DNA from: Bermanella sp. WJH001
GTDB lineage: Bacteria; Pseudomonadota; Gammaproteobacteria; Pseudomonadales; Oceanobacteraceae
Assembly (NCBI RefSeq): GCF_030070105.1
Contig: NZ_JASJOO010000004.1
Location: 52,989 to 116,988 of the forward strand
Length of the DNA: 64,000 nucleotides
Direction: 5' to 3'
Part shown: positions 1 through 8,067 of the stretch, in pieces
Layout of the letters: each line of letters opens with the position of its first letter
Numbering within the stretch: position 1 is the stretch's first letter
The notes under the pieces: model-generated
Told to the model about the DNA's origin: nothing
The model's database searches: none
The model's input: only the letters and a program-made list of their open reading frames with translations
Position numbers and translations under genes: made by a program

Positions 1-729
1 GGTTTCGTGTACTAACGTCATTTGGCCAGACATTTTTGCGGGCGCTAATGTTTTACGCTTAAGGTAAAAAATCTTGTTATCAATTTCAGGCAAGGTAATA
101 CCTGGCTCTGAATAAGCGAAATAGTATTCATATTCACGGGTAGTAATGCCCTGATCGCCTGACTGTGTTGTATTTAACGTCGAGGAAACATACTCCCAGC
201 TTAAACCACGATAGCGCAGGGTATGGTTCCAAAGAACCTCTGCACCATCTTTAGGAATGGGGAACGGGCTTGCCATAATCGTATCGGTTACACCGGTACC
301 ATAGGGTTGCAGTTCTGCCGATGTCGCATTTTTCTTAACAGCGTCATATACAAACTGAGGATAAGCCGCACTACGGTGACTTGGATAAACATTAATAGAG
401 TATTGAGGGTGACGCTTTAACAACTCAATTTGGCCTTGCGTTAACTGGTCTTTATATTTCTGCCAGTTGCCAGCATTGATCGTATGCAGAACTCGATCTT
501 TCGCGTAAGGGTTTGGATGAAACTGACCTTCTTCATAACCTGCAATCGGCTGAGTGATCCCCCCTTTCCAAGCAGGAATACTGCCAGATGCATTACCAGC
601 CTTTTCGGCACCCATTGGGGTTAAATCAGCCCCTAATCGAGCAGCTTGCTGCGGCGTAACTTTTGCCCAAACCGACGAGGCGGTTAAAACACTGACTAAA
701 AAAACGGATAAGCTAATAGCGCGGTTCAC
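1..729 (-). CDS. DUF1329 family exported protein, 5' part only
   Basis: This is the first 243 codons of a gene that runs off the left edge. The reading frame is open from a GTG at 729 to base 1. The start is set by an AAGGAG Shine-Dalgarno 6 nt upstream; the ATG that overlaps it is out of frame and meets TGA at once. The protein begins with a Sec signal peptide (NRAISLSVFLVSVLTASSVW, ending near WAK). The mature part opens with VTPQQAARLGADLTPMGAEK and SGSIPAWKGG, the typical start of DUF1329 proteins. These are periplasmic or envelope proteins thought to have a LolB-like lipid-binding fold, often encoded near RND-type lipid or hydrocarbon exporters. Function here is unproven; the missing 3' part and its neighbours would help. 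Confidence 0.85.
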   Translation of the reverse strand, partial: MNRAISLSVFLVSVLTASSVWAKVTPQQAARLGADLTPMGAEKAGNASGSIPAWKGGITQPIAGYEEGQFHPNPYAKDRVLHTINAGNWQKYKDQLTQGQIELLKRHPQYSINVYPSHRSAAYPQFVYDAVKKNATSAELQPYGTGVTDTIMASPFPIPKDGAEVLWNHTLRYRGLSWEYVSSTLNTTQSGDQGITTREYEYYFAYSEPGITLPEIDNKIFYLKRKTLAPAKMSGQMTLVHET

Positions 730-924
730 ATTCGCTCCTTTTTATATTTATGCCGGTCAGACCATGCTGGTTTGAAAAGGCCTTATGCTTTATACGGTGG
801 CGGACTTTATCACAAATAACACTTAAGAATTAGACTTTTAGCGCAATTTCAAAGCATGAATCGATAAATTATTAAGTGCACCATGGTACCAAGAAGGTAA
901 GCGAACACTCACTCCTTATGGAGC

Positions 925-1482
925 TTAATTCAAATCAGGCTCAATAAATAAAGTGCTCTGTGCCACTTGCTCGGCACACAACTCTCCGGCGATTAGTTTA
1001 ATGATAGCAAAAGATAATTCCGCCGCTGTGGCAGGACCTTGACTGGTAAGAATGTGACGATCCTGAACGACCTTATCCGCTAAATAATGGGGCAATTCAT
1101 TCATAAACTCAGGATAACAAGTGGCGTGATAGCCATTTAATAACTGCCACTTTTGTAAGACTAATGCTGGCGAAGCACAAATAGCGGCAATTAACTGCCG
1201 CCTTTCGTGGCGCATGACCAGCAGTTTTCGTGCAGTGTCATTTTGAGCAATATTATTAGCGCCCTTTACCCCACCGGGTAAGACCACTACATCAAACTCA
1301 TCCGTTGAGGGTATGTCGTCGATGAGGGCATCCGCTGTCAGCTGAAGGCCACGGGCGGCAGTGACCTGTAAATGATCGACACTGGCCAGTGTGACCTTGA
1401 TGCCCGCTCGTACCAATAAATTTGTAATGGTCACGGTTTCGATTTCTTCACTGCCTTGAGCAATAATAATCAATGCTTTCAT
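925..1482 (-). CDS. DJ-1/PfpI family protein (YajL-like)
   Basis: The 185-residue product fits the DJ-1/YajL subfamily in length (about 190-196). The N-terminal strand MKALIIIAQGSEEIE carries the conserved Glu near position 15. The nucleophile elbow is AAICASPALVL, with the reactive Cys at residue 102. The LPGG turn is near 68-71. Members act on or protect against methylglyoxal damage and oxidised protein thiols in the cytoplasm; deglycase activity in this family is disputed. The gene lies 18 nt upstream of nothing in common with its neighbour's start but directly follows the yjjV stop on the same strand, so the two may be co-transcribed. The assignment to YajL rather than another DJ-1 subgroup is moderately certain. 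Confidence 0.85.
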   Translation of the reverse strand: MKALIIIAQGSEEIETVTITNLLVRAGIKVTLASVDHLQVTAARGLQLTADALIDDIPSTDEFDVVVLPGGVKGANNIAQNDTARKLLVMRHERRQLIAAICASPALVLQKWQLLNGYHATCYPEFMNELPHYLADKVVQDRHILTSQGPATAAELSFAIIKLIAGELCAEQVAQSTLFIEPDLN

Positions 1483-1500
1483 AATGCCCTGCCGAGCGAG

Positions 1501-2265
1501 TTAAACATGTGAAAAAACACGATAAAAATTTTGCGTGCTAGTTTGGATTACCTGCTCAACGGTTTGATGCTTCAGGCGAGCAATGTGTTGTGCAATCAAA
1601 GGAATATTCAAGGGTGTATTCACTTGCCCTTGGGCAAACGACGGCGCCATATCTGGACTATCCGTTTCTAATGTATAGGCGTCATCGGGTAGCTGCGCCA
1701 CCATTTTGTGCATCGCCTTAGCTCGATCATAGGTCAACGCACCACCTAACCCCAAAACAAAACCCAAATCTATGTAGCGTTTAGCTTGCTGCAGACTGCC
1801 CGAAAACCCGTGAATAAACCCTCCACCGGTAAAAGCGGCATGTTTTACCTTGCTGGCTAATTGGTCGTGTGCTTTTCGACAGTGAATCACTAGGGGTAAT
1901 CTATGTTGTTTCGCAAGCTCCAGTTGCTGATCAAACAAGTGGATTTGTTGCTTAAAAGAGCTTTCAGGCAACATAAAATCTAAACCAAACTCCCCTAATG
2001 CATCCGGTTTGTAGTCAATTAGGGCTTGATTCAAAACATCCAAATGGCTCATCTGGTGTTCTGCTATAAAATACGGGTGCAACCCCAATGCAAACTTAAC
2101 TAAATTAGGATAAGCATGTTTAAGTGCCACAACTCGCTGAAAATGCTCAACCTGAGTCGCTGGAATCAAAACCGCTTCACACTGATTATCAATTAAGCAT
2201 TGAAACAACGATGCTTGATCAAAGTCCGGAAAATCCAAGTGACAATGACTGTCAATCCAAGCCAT
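1501..2265 (-). CDS. yjjV: TatD family metal-dependent hydrolase, YjjV type
   Basis: This 254-residue protein aligns by eye with E. coli YjjV along its whole length. The TatD TIM-barrel metal ligands are all visible: HCH at residues 7-9, GEFGLDF for the bridging Glu, VIHCR and FIHGFSGS for the next two His, and ETDSPDMAP for the last Asp. TatD proteins are metal-dependent 3'-5' exonucleases; YjjV itself has no firmly known substrate. The segment FIHGFSGSLQQAKRYIDLG is particularly close to YjjV rather than TatD or YcfH. The DJ-1 gene follows after 18 nt, so the pair may form an operon. Confidence 0.9.
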   Translation of the reverse strand: MAWIDSHCHLDFPDFDQASLFQCLIDNQCEAVLIPATQVEHFQRVVALKHAYPNLVKFALGLHPYFIAEHQMSHLDVLNQALIDYKPDALGEFGLDFMLPESSFKQQIHLFDQQLELAKQHRLPLVIHCRKAHDQLASKVKHAAFTGGGFIHGFSGSLQQAKRYIDLGFVLGLGGALTYDRAKAMHKMVAQLPDDAYTLETDSPDMAPSFAQGQVNTPLNIPLIAQHIARLKHQTVEQVIQTSTQNFYRVFSHV

Positions 2266-2372
2266 ATTTTTTATGTAGCCTCATCAACCAAAATATCTGC
2301 AGGTGCGTATATAAAGTAACATACTTGAAGTTTAACCCTTTGGAACTATGTTCTATACATGGACCAAGTAAA

Positions 2373-2390
2373 AAAGCTAAAGTTAGCTTT
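2373..2390. other. 8-bp inverted repeat in a 267-nt gap
   Basis: AAAGCTAA and TTAGCTTT flank a 2-nt centre. Read on the minus strand it is followed by a short T run, so it looks like a weak minus-strand terminator, but no convincing minus-strand gene ends just before it. The rest of 2266-2532 shows no gene. Confidence 0.3.
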
Positions 2391-2532
2391 AGGATTGGTC
2401 GATAGTATTAATAGCATATTCAACATCCTGAAAAGGATATTGTTATTGATATTGAGGGATTAGGCAGGGTTCTTGCTTCATTTAACTGAAGTCAATAATT
2501 AGCCGATCCTAGGGCGCCCGAGGAGGTAAGCC

Positions 2533-2907
2533 ATGGATATCAGCAAACAAGAATTACGTGATCAAATCATTCATCCCACGCTTGAGTATCTGGGTAAAGC
2601 AGGTACCGCAGTTGAAAACTTATTGGTGGCCATTGTCACTCAAAAGCAACTGACCCATGATTCCAAACACTATAACCACAAAGGACTGGGTCCTTATGGA
2701 ATTGATACATCAACCCATCAAATTGTTTGGGACAAATATTTGGCATTCCACCCTGATCTTGCCAGTCGAATCCGAGGTCTCGCCTCGCAAAGAGCGTTCT
2801 TAGAAGACCCGCACAGTGAGCTGGCAACAAATCTATGTTATGCCACCGCGATTGCTTGGGTGCTTTATATTTTACACCCACAAGAACTTGCCCACTGCGT
2901 TGCTTAA
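2533..2907 (+). CDS. Conserved hypothetical protein, 124 aa
   Basis: The start is well supported: GAGGAGG lies 6 to 7 nt before the ATG, one of the strongest ribosome binding sites in the window. No signal peptide is visible. The central part reads KGLGPYGIDTSTHQIVWDKY and is followed by RIRGLASQRAFLEDP. The pattern Gly-Leu-Gly-x-Tyr, Thr-His-x-x-x-Trp-Asp-x-Tyr recalls small phage or bacterial proteins carrying a lysozyme-like GLGxYQ..THxxIW motif, but this is only a by-eye resemblance and no catalytic assignment is made. It stands alone between yjjV on the other strand and trmN6 downstream. Function is unknown. Confidence 0.7.
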   Translation: MDISKQELRDQIIHPTLEYLGKAGTAVENLLVAIVTQKQLTHDSKHYNHKGLGPYGIDTSTHQIVWDKYLAFHPDLASRIRGLASQRAFLEDPHSELATNLCYATAIAWVLYILHPQELAHCVA

Positions 2908-3041
2908 ACAAAGCAAAATTGATTCGGTGCATCTACTTTATAGATCGCACTGAATCACCCTAACCCAGAGCAGATACTTAACAAACAATGCTTACCTTTT
3001 AGCCATCGACTAATTATAATCGCCGTTTTTGCGAGAATATT

Positions 3042-3761
3042 TTGCCTAACCACTCAGGTTTTCAGTTTAAGCAATTTAGTGTTGCTCAAGATCAATGCGC
3101 AATGAAAGTCAGCTTAGATGCTTGTTTATTTGGAGCGGTATGTGATGTGGATGGAGCACAACGCATTCTCGATATCGGCACAGGTACAGGCCTTTTATCA
3201 CTCATGGTTGCCCAACGCTGCAATGCTCATATTGATGCCGTAGAGTTAGACAATTGTGCAGCCAAGCAAGCACGTCAAAACGTGGGTTTAAGCCCCTTTA
3301 GTAGTCGCATTCATATTCATCACAAAAGCATCCAGCAATTTACGGTGCAAAACAATCAAACAAAATATGACCGAATTATTTGTAACCCACCTTTTTTTAG
3401 CCAGCATTTAATAAGCCAAAACACACAACGTAACTTAGCTCGGCATAATGACAGCTTAAGCTTCAAAGAACTGTGCCAAAGCATTAGTGTGTTAATGGAT
3501 GAACAAGGGGAAGCTTGGCTATTATTGCCTCAGCATGAGCAAATTCACTTCCATGATCATGCCAATGACATTGGCCTGCATTTAACTCAACGTTTCAATA
3601 TTTTCTCGCGTGAAAACAAACCCAGTAAATTGGGTATTTGGGTATACAAAAAACAGCATCAGGACATAACAGAAAAAAGCCTTACTATTTATCAGCCTAA
3701 TAGCCAACAGTACACACAAGAATTTTCGAACTTATTGGCTGACTATTATTTAAAACTGTGA
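3042..3761 (+). CDS. trmN6: tRNA1(Val) A37 N6-methyltransferase
   Basis: The product uses SAM to methylate N6 of A37 in tRNA1(Val), as YfiC/TrmN6 does in E. coli (245 residues there, 239 here). The N-terminal block FQFKQFSVAQDQCAMKV matches the family start closely, so the TTG at 3042 is chosen although its Shine-Dalgarno is weak. Motif I is DIGTGTG at residues 44-50 and the amino-methyltransferase signature NPPF is at 115-118. It is followed 36 nt downstream by the bax-like gene on the same strand. A later ATG at residue 21 would remove part of the conserved N-terminus and is unlikely. Confidence 0.9.
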   Translation: MPNHSGFQFKQFSVAQDQCAMKVSLDACLFGAVCDVDGAQRILDIGTGTGLLSLMVAQRCNAHIDAVELDNCAAKQARQNVGLSPFSSRIHIHHKSIQQFTVQNNQTKYDRIICNPPFFSQHLISQNTQRNLARHNDSLSFKELCQSISVLMDEQGEAWLLLPQHEQIHFHDHANDIGLHLTQRFNIFSRENKPSKLGIWVYKKQHQDITEKSLTIYQPNSQQYTQEFSNLLADYYLKL

Positions 3762-3797
3762 ACTGGTAGACTCGCAAGACACTTTTGAGGGCACGTT

Positions 3798-4586
3798 ATG
3801 CGCATTGTATTTAGTAGTCTTTTAATTTTATTATTATTCACAAGTTTTCTAATTGGCTTTTTTCTGCCGGTTTCTTATAAGGTAACGCTCAGCGATTCAA
3901 GCCACTACACATTCAATGGAAAACTGCCTGATTTTTCCACTTACACAGATGTGAAACAAAAAAAAGAAGATTTTTTTGCTTTTTTACTGCCAAGAGTAAA
4001 ACACGCTAACGACAATATTTTGCGAGAACGTCGTCAAGTATTTGAGCTGCAATCAAGCCTGCCAAACTTAACGAGTAATGAGACAAAAGTTTTATTAAAA
4101 CTCAAAGAAAAATACGAAGTCGACCTGACAAACCATAACGACATTATTGATGAACTTATTATACGTGTTGATATTATCCCTGCTTCACTGGCACTGGCTC
4201 AAGCGGCTAACGAATCTGCCTGGGGAACATCGCGTTTTGCTGAAGAAGGTAATAACTTATTTGGGCAATGGTGTTATGTTGAAGGCTGCGGCATTATTCC
4301 TAACCAACGTACAGACAGCAAACGCCATGAAGTGGCAAAATTTGATAGCATTCTAGATTCTATCGAAAGCTACATGCGCAATTTAAATTCACAATATTCC
4401 TATAAAAAGTTACGTACCTTGCGTGCACAAGCACGTGCTGATGAAGACATCATTACCGGGCTAAACCTAGCGAATGGGCTTTGGAGTTACAGCATTCGAA
4501 GAGAAGCGTACGTTGACGAAATTCAACTCATGATTAAACAAAATGAATTGCATCAATATAATCGTGACACCACAACGCTTCGCTAA
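3798..4586 (+). CDS. Bax-like GH73-type N-acetylglucosaminidase
   Basis: This predicted murein hydrolase has an N-terminal membrane segment (about residues 5-25) and no clear cleavage site, so it is probably anchored in the inner membrane facing the periplasm. A charged linker follows, then a glucosaminidase (lysozyme-like) domain from about 120 to 250. The motif ALAQAANESAWGTSRFAEEG carries the likely catalytic Glu at residue 139, followed by NNLFGQWCY. This is the layout of E. coli Bax (274 aa). The two Cys in WCYVEGCG could form a disulfide. Its stop overlaps that of rlmF on the other strand by 4 nt. Confidence 0.85.
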   Translation: MRIVFSSLLILLLFTSFLIGFFLPVSYKVTLSDSSHYTFNGKLPDFSTYTDVKQKKEDFFAFLLPRVKHANDNILRERRQVFELQSSLPNLTSNETKVLLKLKEKYEVDLTNHNDIIDELIIRVDIIPASLALAQAANESAWGTSRFAEEGNNLFGQWCYVEGCGIIPNQRTDSKRHEVAKFDSILDSIESYMRNLNSQYSYKKLRTLRAQARADEDIITGLNLANGLWSYSIRREAYVDEIQLMIKQNELHQYNRDTTTLR

Positions 4587-5503
4587 TCTTGAATAAAATG
4601 CCAGGCAATAAATCGACTGACTTTATTGCCTTGAGCCATTTCTATCACATCAAACTTAGCCGATGCTTTTTTCAAAAGCTGAATAATGGGTGCTAATGTT
4701 TCTTTTTTAGATACTAAACAAGTAAAACAGCCTACCTGCTTAGAAAACAATTTTGATTCTCTGATCATATTTTTAATGAAGCGTTTTTCACCACCTTCAC
4801 ACCATAACTCATTACTCTGGCCAGCAAAGTTTAAGCTTTCATCTTGAGATACCGCTTTCACATTTGAAGCTCGCTTTTGTTTATTGCGACTCAAGTTTTT
4901 ATTTTTGCGCACACTGCCTTTAAGTGCTGCTTGTTCGGACTCATGAAAAGGCGGATTACAGATTGTTACATCGAAATAATCTTCTTTTTGAATTATGCCT
5001 TTAAAAATATGTTCATTTGAATGCTGTTTTCTTAAAGAAATAGCCATATCTAATGAAGCATTTTTATTAATGTTTTCTTGAGCACTGATTAATGCCCCGT
5101 CATCAATATCACTGGCAATGACATTCCAACCAAAAGCACGACTTGCAAGCAGTGGATAAATGACATTTGCACCGGTACCAATATCCAAAGCAGTTACTGT
5201 TTTAGGCGTTTTTTTGTTAACTGAAAAGTAATGATGCTGAACAAGGTAATCTTGTAAGTGGTGTAAATAATCCACTCTTCCAGGAATTGGCGGACATAAA
5301 TATCCATCCGGTATATCCCAATCAAGTAAACCATACTCAAGTTTTAATAATGCTTTATTGAGTAATTTAACCGCATTGTTATCGGAAAAATTAATGGTTA
5401 AACGATCATACTTATTATGAATTAAATAAGGAGCTAGCTCAGGCAATGCCTGAGCTAGGGCTTGCATATCATAACCATTGTTATGGGGGTTATTTGAATG
5501 CAT
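4583..5503 (-). CDS. rlmF: 23S rRNA A1618 N6-methyltransferase
   Basis: The product methylates N6 of A1618 in 23S rRNA using SAM. The start is placed at the ATG at 5503, which overlaps the msrA stop as TAATG and suggests translational coupling; this gives 306 residues beginning [12 protein letters not shown], matching the His-Pro-x-Asn-x-His start of RlmF. Other family blocks are LLDWDIPDGYLCPPIPGRVD (60-77), motif I DIGTGAN (107-113) and NPPF at 183-186. A start 12 codons upstream is open but lies inside msrA and has no family support. The 3' end overlaps the Bax-like gene convergently. Confidence 0.93.
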   Translation of the reverse strand: MHSNNPHNNGYDMQALAQALPELAPYLIHNKYDRLTINFSDNNAVKLLNKALLKLEYGLLDWDIPDGYLCPPIPGRVDYLHHLQDYLVQHHYFSVNKKTPKTVTALDIGTGANVIYPLLASRAFGWNVIASDIDDGALISAQENINKNASLDMAISLRKQHSNEHIFKGIIQKEDYFDVTICNPPFHESEQAALKGSVRKNKNLSRNKQKRASNVKAVSQDESLNFAGQSNELWCEGGEKRFIKNMIRESKLFSKQVGCFTCLVSKKETLAPIIQLLKKASAKFDVIEMAQGNKVSRFIAWHFIQD

Positions 5504-6123
5504 TAAATGAACGAAACTCCAGTACCGCCAAGCCCACAATAACCATTAGGATTTTTGTGCAAGTATTGTTGATGTTCATCTTCAGCAAAATAAAACTCAC
5601 GGGCCTTACTGATCTCAGTCGTAATGGCAGGAAAACCCGCTTTTTCCAAATTAGTTTGGTACATTTTTTTACTTTTTTCAGCAAACATTTTTTGCATATC
5701 GTCTTCCCAAAATATAGCCGAGCGATATTGCGTACCTTTATCGTTCCCTTGTGCCATACCTTGAGTAGGATCATGACTTAACCAAAAGGCTTCAAGTAAC
5801 GTCCAGTAATCGGTCATTTCTTGGTTAAATACCACCATCACGGTTTCAGTATGACCAGTATACCCAGAGCATACTTCTTGATAGGTTGGGTTTTTAGTAA
5901 AGCCACCCATGTAGCCAACCGCGGTGCAATAAACACCCGGTAACTGCCAGAATAAACGTTCAGCTCCCCAAAAACAGCCAACCGCAAAAAATGCTTTTTT
6001 AGCATGATTTGGCCAAGGGCCTTCTAAACTGCGACCATTTACCGCATGTTTATTTAAGATTGGCATTTTTTCGCTGCGACCAGGTAACGCCTGATCTTTT
6101 GTAATCATGTTTTGCATACCCAT
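5503..6123 (-). CDS. msrA: Peptide methionine (S)-S-oxide reductase
   Basis: MsrA reduces methionine-S-sulfoxide in proteins and free methionine, restoring oxidised proteins in the cytoplasm. The catalytic motif GCFWG is at residues 49-53, with Cys50 as nucleophile. [11 protein letters not shown] and [20 protein letters not shown] are both present and the length (206) matches E. coli MsrA (212). The start at 6123 is chosen because AGGTGA lies 5 nt upstream; an in-frame GTG at 6132 is part of that Shine-Dalgarno. It sits 12 nt after recD on the same strand and its stop overlaps the rlmF start, so it may be transcribed as part of a recCBD-msrA-rlmF unit. Confidence 0.95.
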   Translation of the reverse strand: MGMQNMITKDQALPGRSEKMPILNKHAVNGRSLEGPWPNHAKKAFFAVGCFWGAERLFWQLPGVYCTAVGYMGGFTKNPTYQEVCSGYTGHTETVMVVFNQEMTDYWTLLEAFWLSHDPTQGMAQGNDKGTQYRSAIFWEDDMQKMFAEKSKKMYQTNLEKAGFPAITTEISKAREFYFAEDEHQQYLHKNPNGYCGLGGTGVSFI

Positions 6124-6135
6124 GAATATCACCTA

Positions 6136-8067
6136 TTAAAATAATGAAAACTGTGAATCATCTTCTGGTAACGGCTTATCAGCGTTGACCTTTGGGTTCG
6201 ATTCTATTTGCCATAACCGCTCTCGCAAGCCACTGGCTCGCTGAACTTTACGCTTCAACGCTTGTTGAATAACCCCACTCTTACCTATACAGGTTAGCTG
6301 TTTTTTAGCACGAGTGATGCCGGTATAAATCAACTCTTTTGTCAGCACCTGTGTATTATGCTCAGGCAACACAACCGCACAATGTTCAAATTCTGAACCC
6401 TGACTTTTATGCACTGTCATTGCAAAAACCGTTTCATGGGCAGGTAGTCGAGAAGGCTGCAGCCAACGAACTTGCTGATCTGTACCGATGAAAACCACTT
6501 TTGCTCTGACCTTACCGTCATCGCCTAATTGGGGCAGCACTAAGCCAATATCGCCATTATACAGATTTAACCCATAATCGTTCTGCATAATCATCACCGG
6601 CCGACCAAAATACCAGGTCTGATTGGCTTCAATAATGCCCTTTCGCTTTAAGCGCGCCTCAATCACTTCATTTAAACCTGCAACACCTAAACGCCCTTCC
6701 CGTATAGCACATAATATTTGAAAACGATTAAACTGCAGGTGCACCTCACGGGCCTGCTCATCATTGAGCCCTTTATTTTGCGATAGCTTGTAAATAGTTT
6801 GAATGTATTCACTGTAGTGATCAGACCCAGTTGTAATAAACTGCTGGAAGTTGTCTTCGGTTAACTCACTTAAATGAAGATCACTAAAGCCCTGCTGAAC
6901 GACATTTTGCCAGCCATTAAAATCTCCGCTGTTAGCCGCAACCGATAAATGACCGATGCCGCTTTTAGCATCAAAACGATAGCTTTTACGTAAGTGACAT
7001 ATATGGTCTCTTAATGGTGAGCCAGTGGTTTCAATGTGTGCAGTGAGATCCATTTTGGTTAATGTACTTAATGTTTGTGCCATATTGGCTGAATAACCAT
7101 GTTGTATTTCGCTATCACAAATATCGGCAAGCACACTGCCCGCTTCAACCGACGCCAGCTGGTCTTTATCGCCTAACAAAATCAGTTGCGCATGCTCTGG
7201 TAATGCATCTAATAACTTGGCCATTAAGGGCAAGTCCACCATGGATGCCTCGTCCACAATTAAGACATCAACATGCAGTGGATTAAAGCCGTTATATTTG
7301 AATGCCCCTTTGCCATCTGATTTTAATAATCGATGCACGGTACTGGCTTGCTCTGGAATAAAATTTTTAAGTGAGTCATCCACTGCTAACGCTTGCTTAG
7401 CTGAACTGATGGATTCAGTCAAACGCATGGCGGCCTTACCGGTTGGTGCCACTAATTTAATGATGGGGTGCGAATGTTGCTGGGTTTGATATAACTGAAT
7501 CAACAACGCCAATAAGCGAATAACGGTGGTGGTTTTGCCCGTACCAGGGCCGCCACTAATCACACAGAACCCTTGTGTCGCGGCCATACACGCAGCTAAT
7601 GCTTGCCAGTTAATGTCATTGCTATCAGGGTTTAACTCAAATAACTGCCTGATAAAATCTTGCTCAGTGGTTAAGTCCCAATTTTTTGGCTTGAGTTTTT
7701 GACGAATAGCCAGCTCTAGTTGCTTTTCGTATAACCAATATCGCTGTAAATATAAACGCTCGCCATCTAACACTAGCGGACACTGGGCATTTTCAACATA
7801 TTGGTCTGAATCACGAATCATCACCACATTACTGGCGGCCAACGCTTGTTTCATCCAGTGTAATTCACTTGCCGTTAAATATTCATGGGGCTGCGAAAAA
7901 TCCAAACACACATGACCACGACCAAGATGTGCACTTAAACTAAAACCAATAATTGCCAATGCACCATTGTCAGGTTCTAATTCTTGTAAAAACTGCGCAA
8001 ATTGTTGATCTAATAAACGAATATCATGATCTTCTAAACGAAGTAAATATTGTGACAAGGTAATCAT
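6136..8067 (-). CDS. recD: Exodeoxyribonuclease V alpha subunit RecD
   Basis: RecD is the 5'-3' helicase motor of RecBCD, the complex that unwinds and degrades double-strand DNA ends until Chi and then loads RecA. Walker A is GGPGTGKTT at residues 172-180, Walker B is VLIVDEASMVDL, and the C-terminal superfamily 1 motifs include AMTVHKSQGSEF and LIYTGITRAKK. The length (643) is close to E. coli RecD (608). Its ATG overlaps the recB stop by 4 nt. The order recC-recB-recD without ptrA is common in gammaproteobacteria. Confidence 0.95.
   Translation of the reverse strand: MITLSQYLLRLEDHDIRLLDQQFAQFLQELEPDNGALAIIGFSLSAHLGRGHVCLDFSQPHEYLTASELHWMKQALAASNVVMIRDSDQYVENAQCPLVLDGERLYLQRYWLYEKQLELAIRQKLKPKNWDLTTEQDFIRQLFELNPDSNDINWQALAACMAATQGFCVISGGPGTGKTTTVIRLLALLIQLYQTQQHSHPIIKLVAPTGKAAMRLTESISSAKQALAVDDSLKNFIPEQASTVHRLLKSDGKGAFKYNGFNPLHVDVLIVDEASMVDLPLMAKLLDALPEHAQLILLGDKDQLASVEAGSVLADICDSEIQHGYSANMAQTLSTLTKMDLTAHIETTGSPLRDHICHLRKSYRFDAKSGIGHLSVAANSGDFNGWQNVVQQGFSDLHLSELTEDNFQQFITTGSDHYSEYIQTIYKLSQNKGLNDEQAREVHLQFNRFQILCAIREGRLGVAGLNEVIEARLKRKGIIEANQTWYFGRPVMIMQNDYGLNLYNGDIGLVLPQLGDDGKVRAKVVFIGTDQQVRWLQPSRLPAHETVFAMTVHKSQGSEFEHCAVVLPEHNTQVLTKELIYTGITRAKKQLTCIGKSGVIQQALKRKVQRASGLRERLWQIESNPKVNADKPLPEDDSQFSLF

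Noticed and set aside
2636..2932. Minus-strand 98-aa open frame
   Set aside because: It lies opposite the gene at 2533, which has a much stronger ribosome binding site and better coding character.
5503..6132. GTG at 6132 as msrA start
   Set aside because: This GTG is part of the AGGTGA ribosome binding site of the ATG at 6123.
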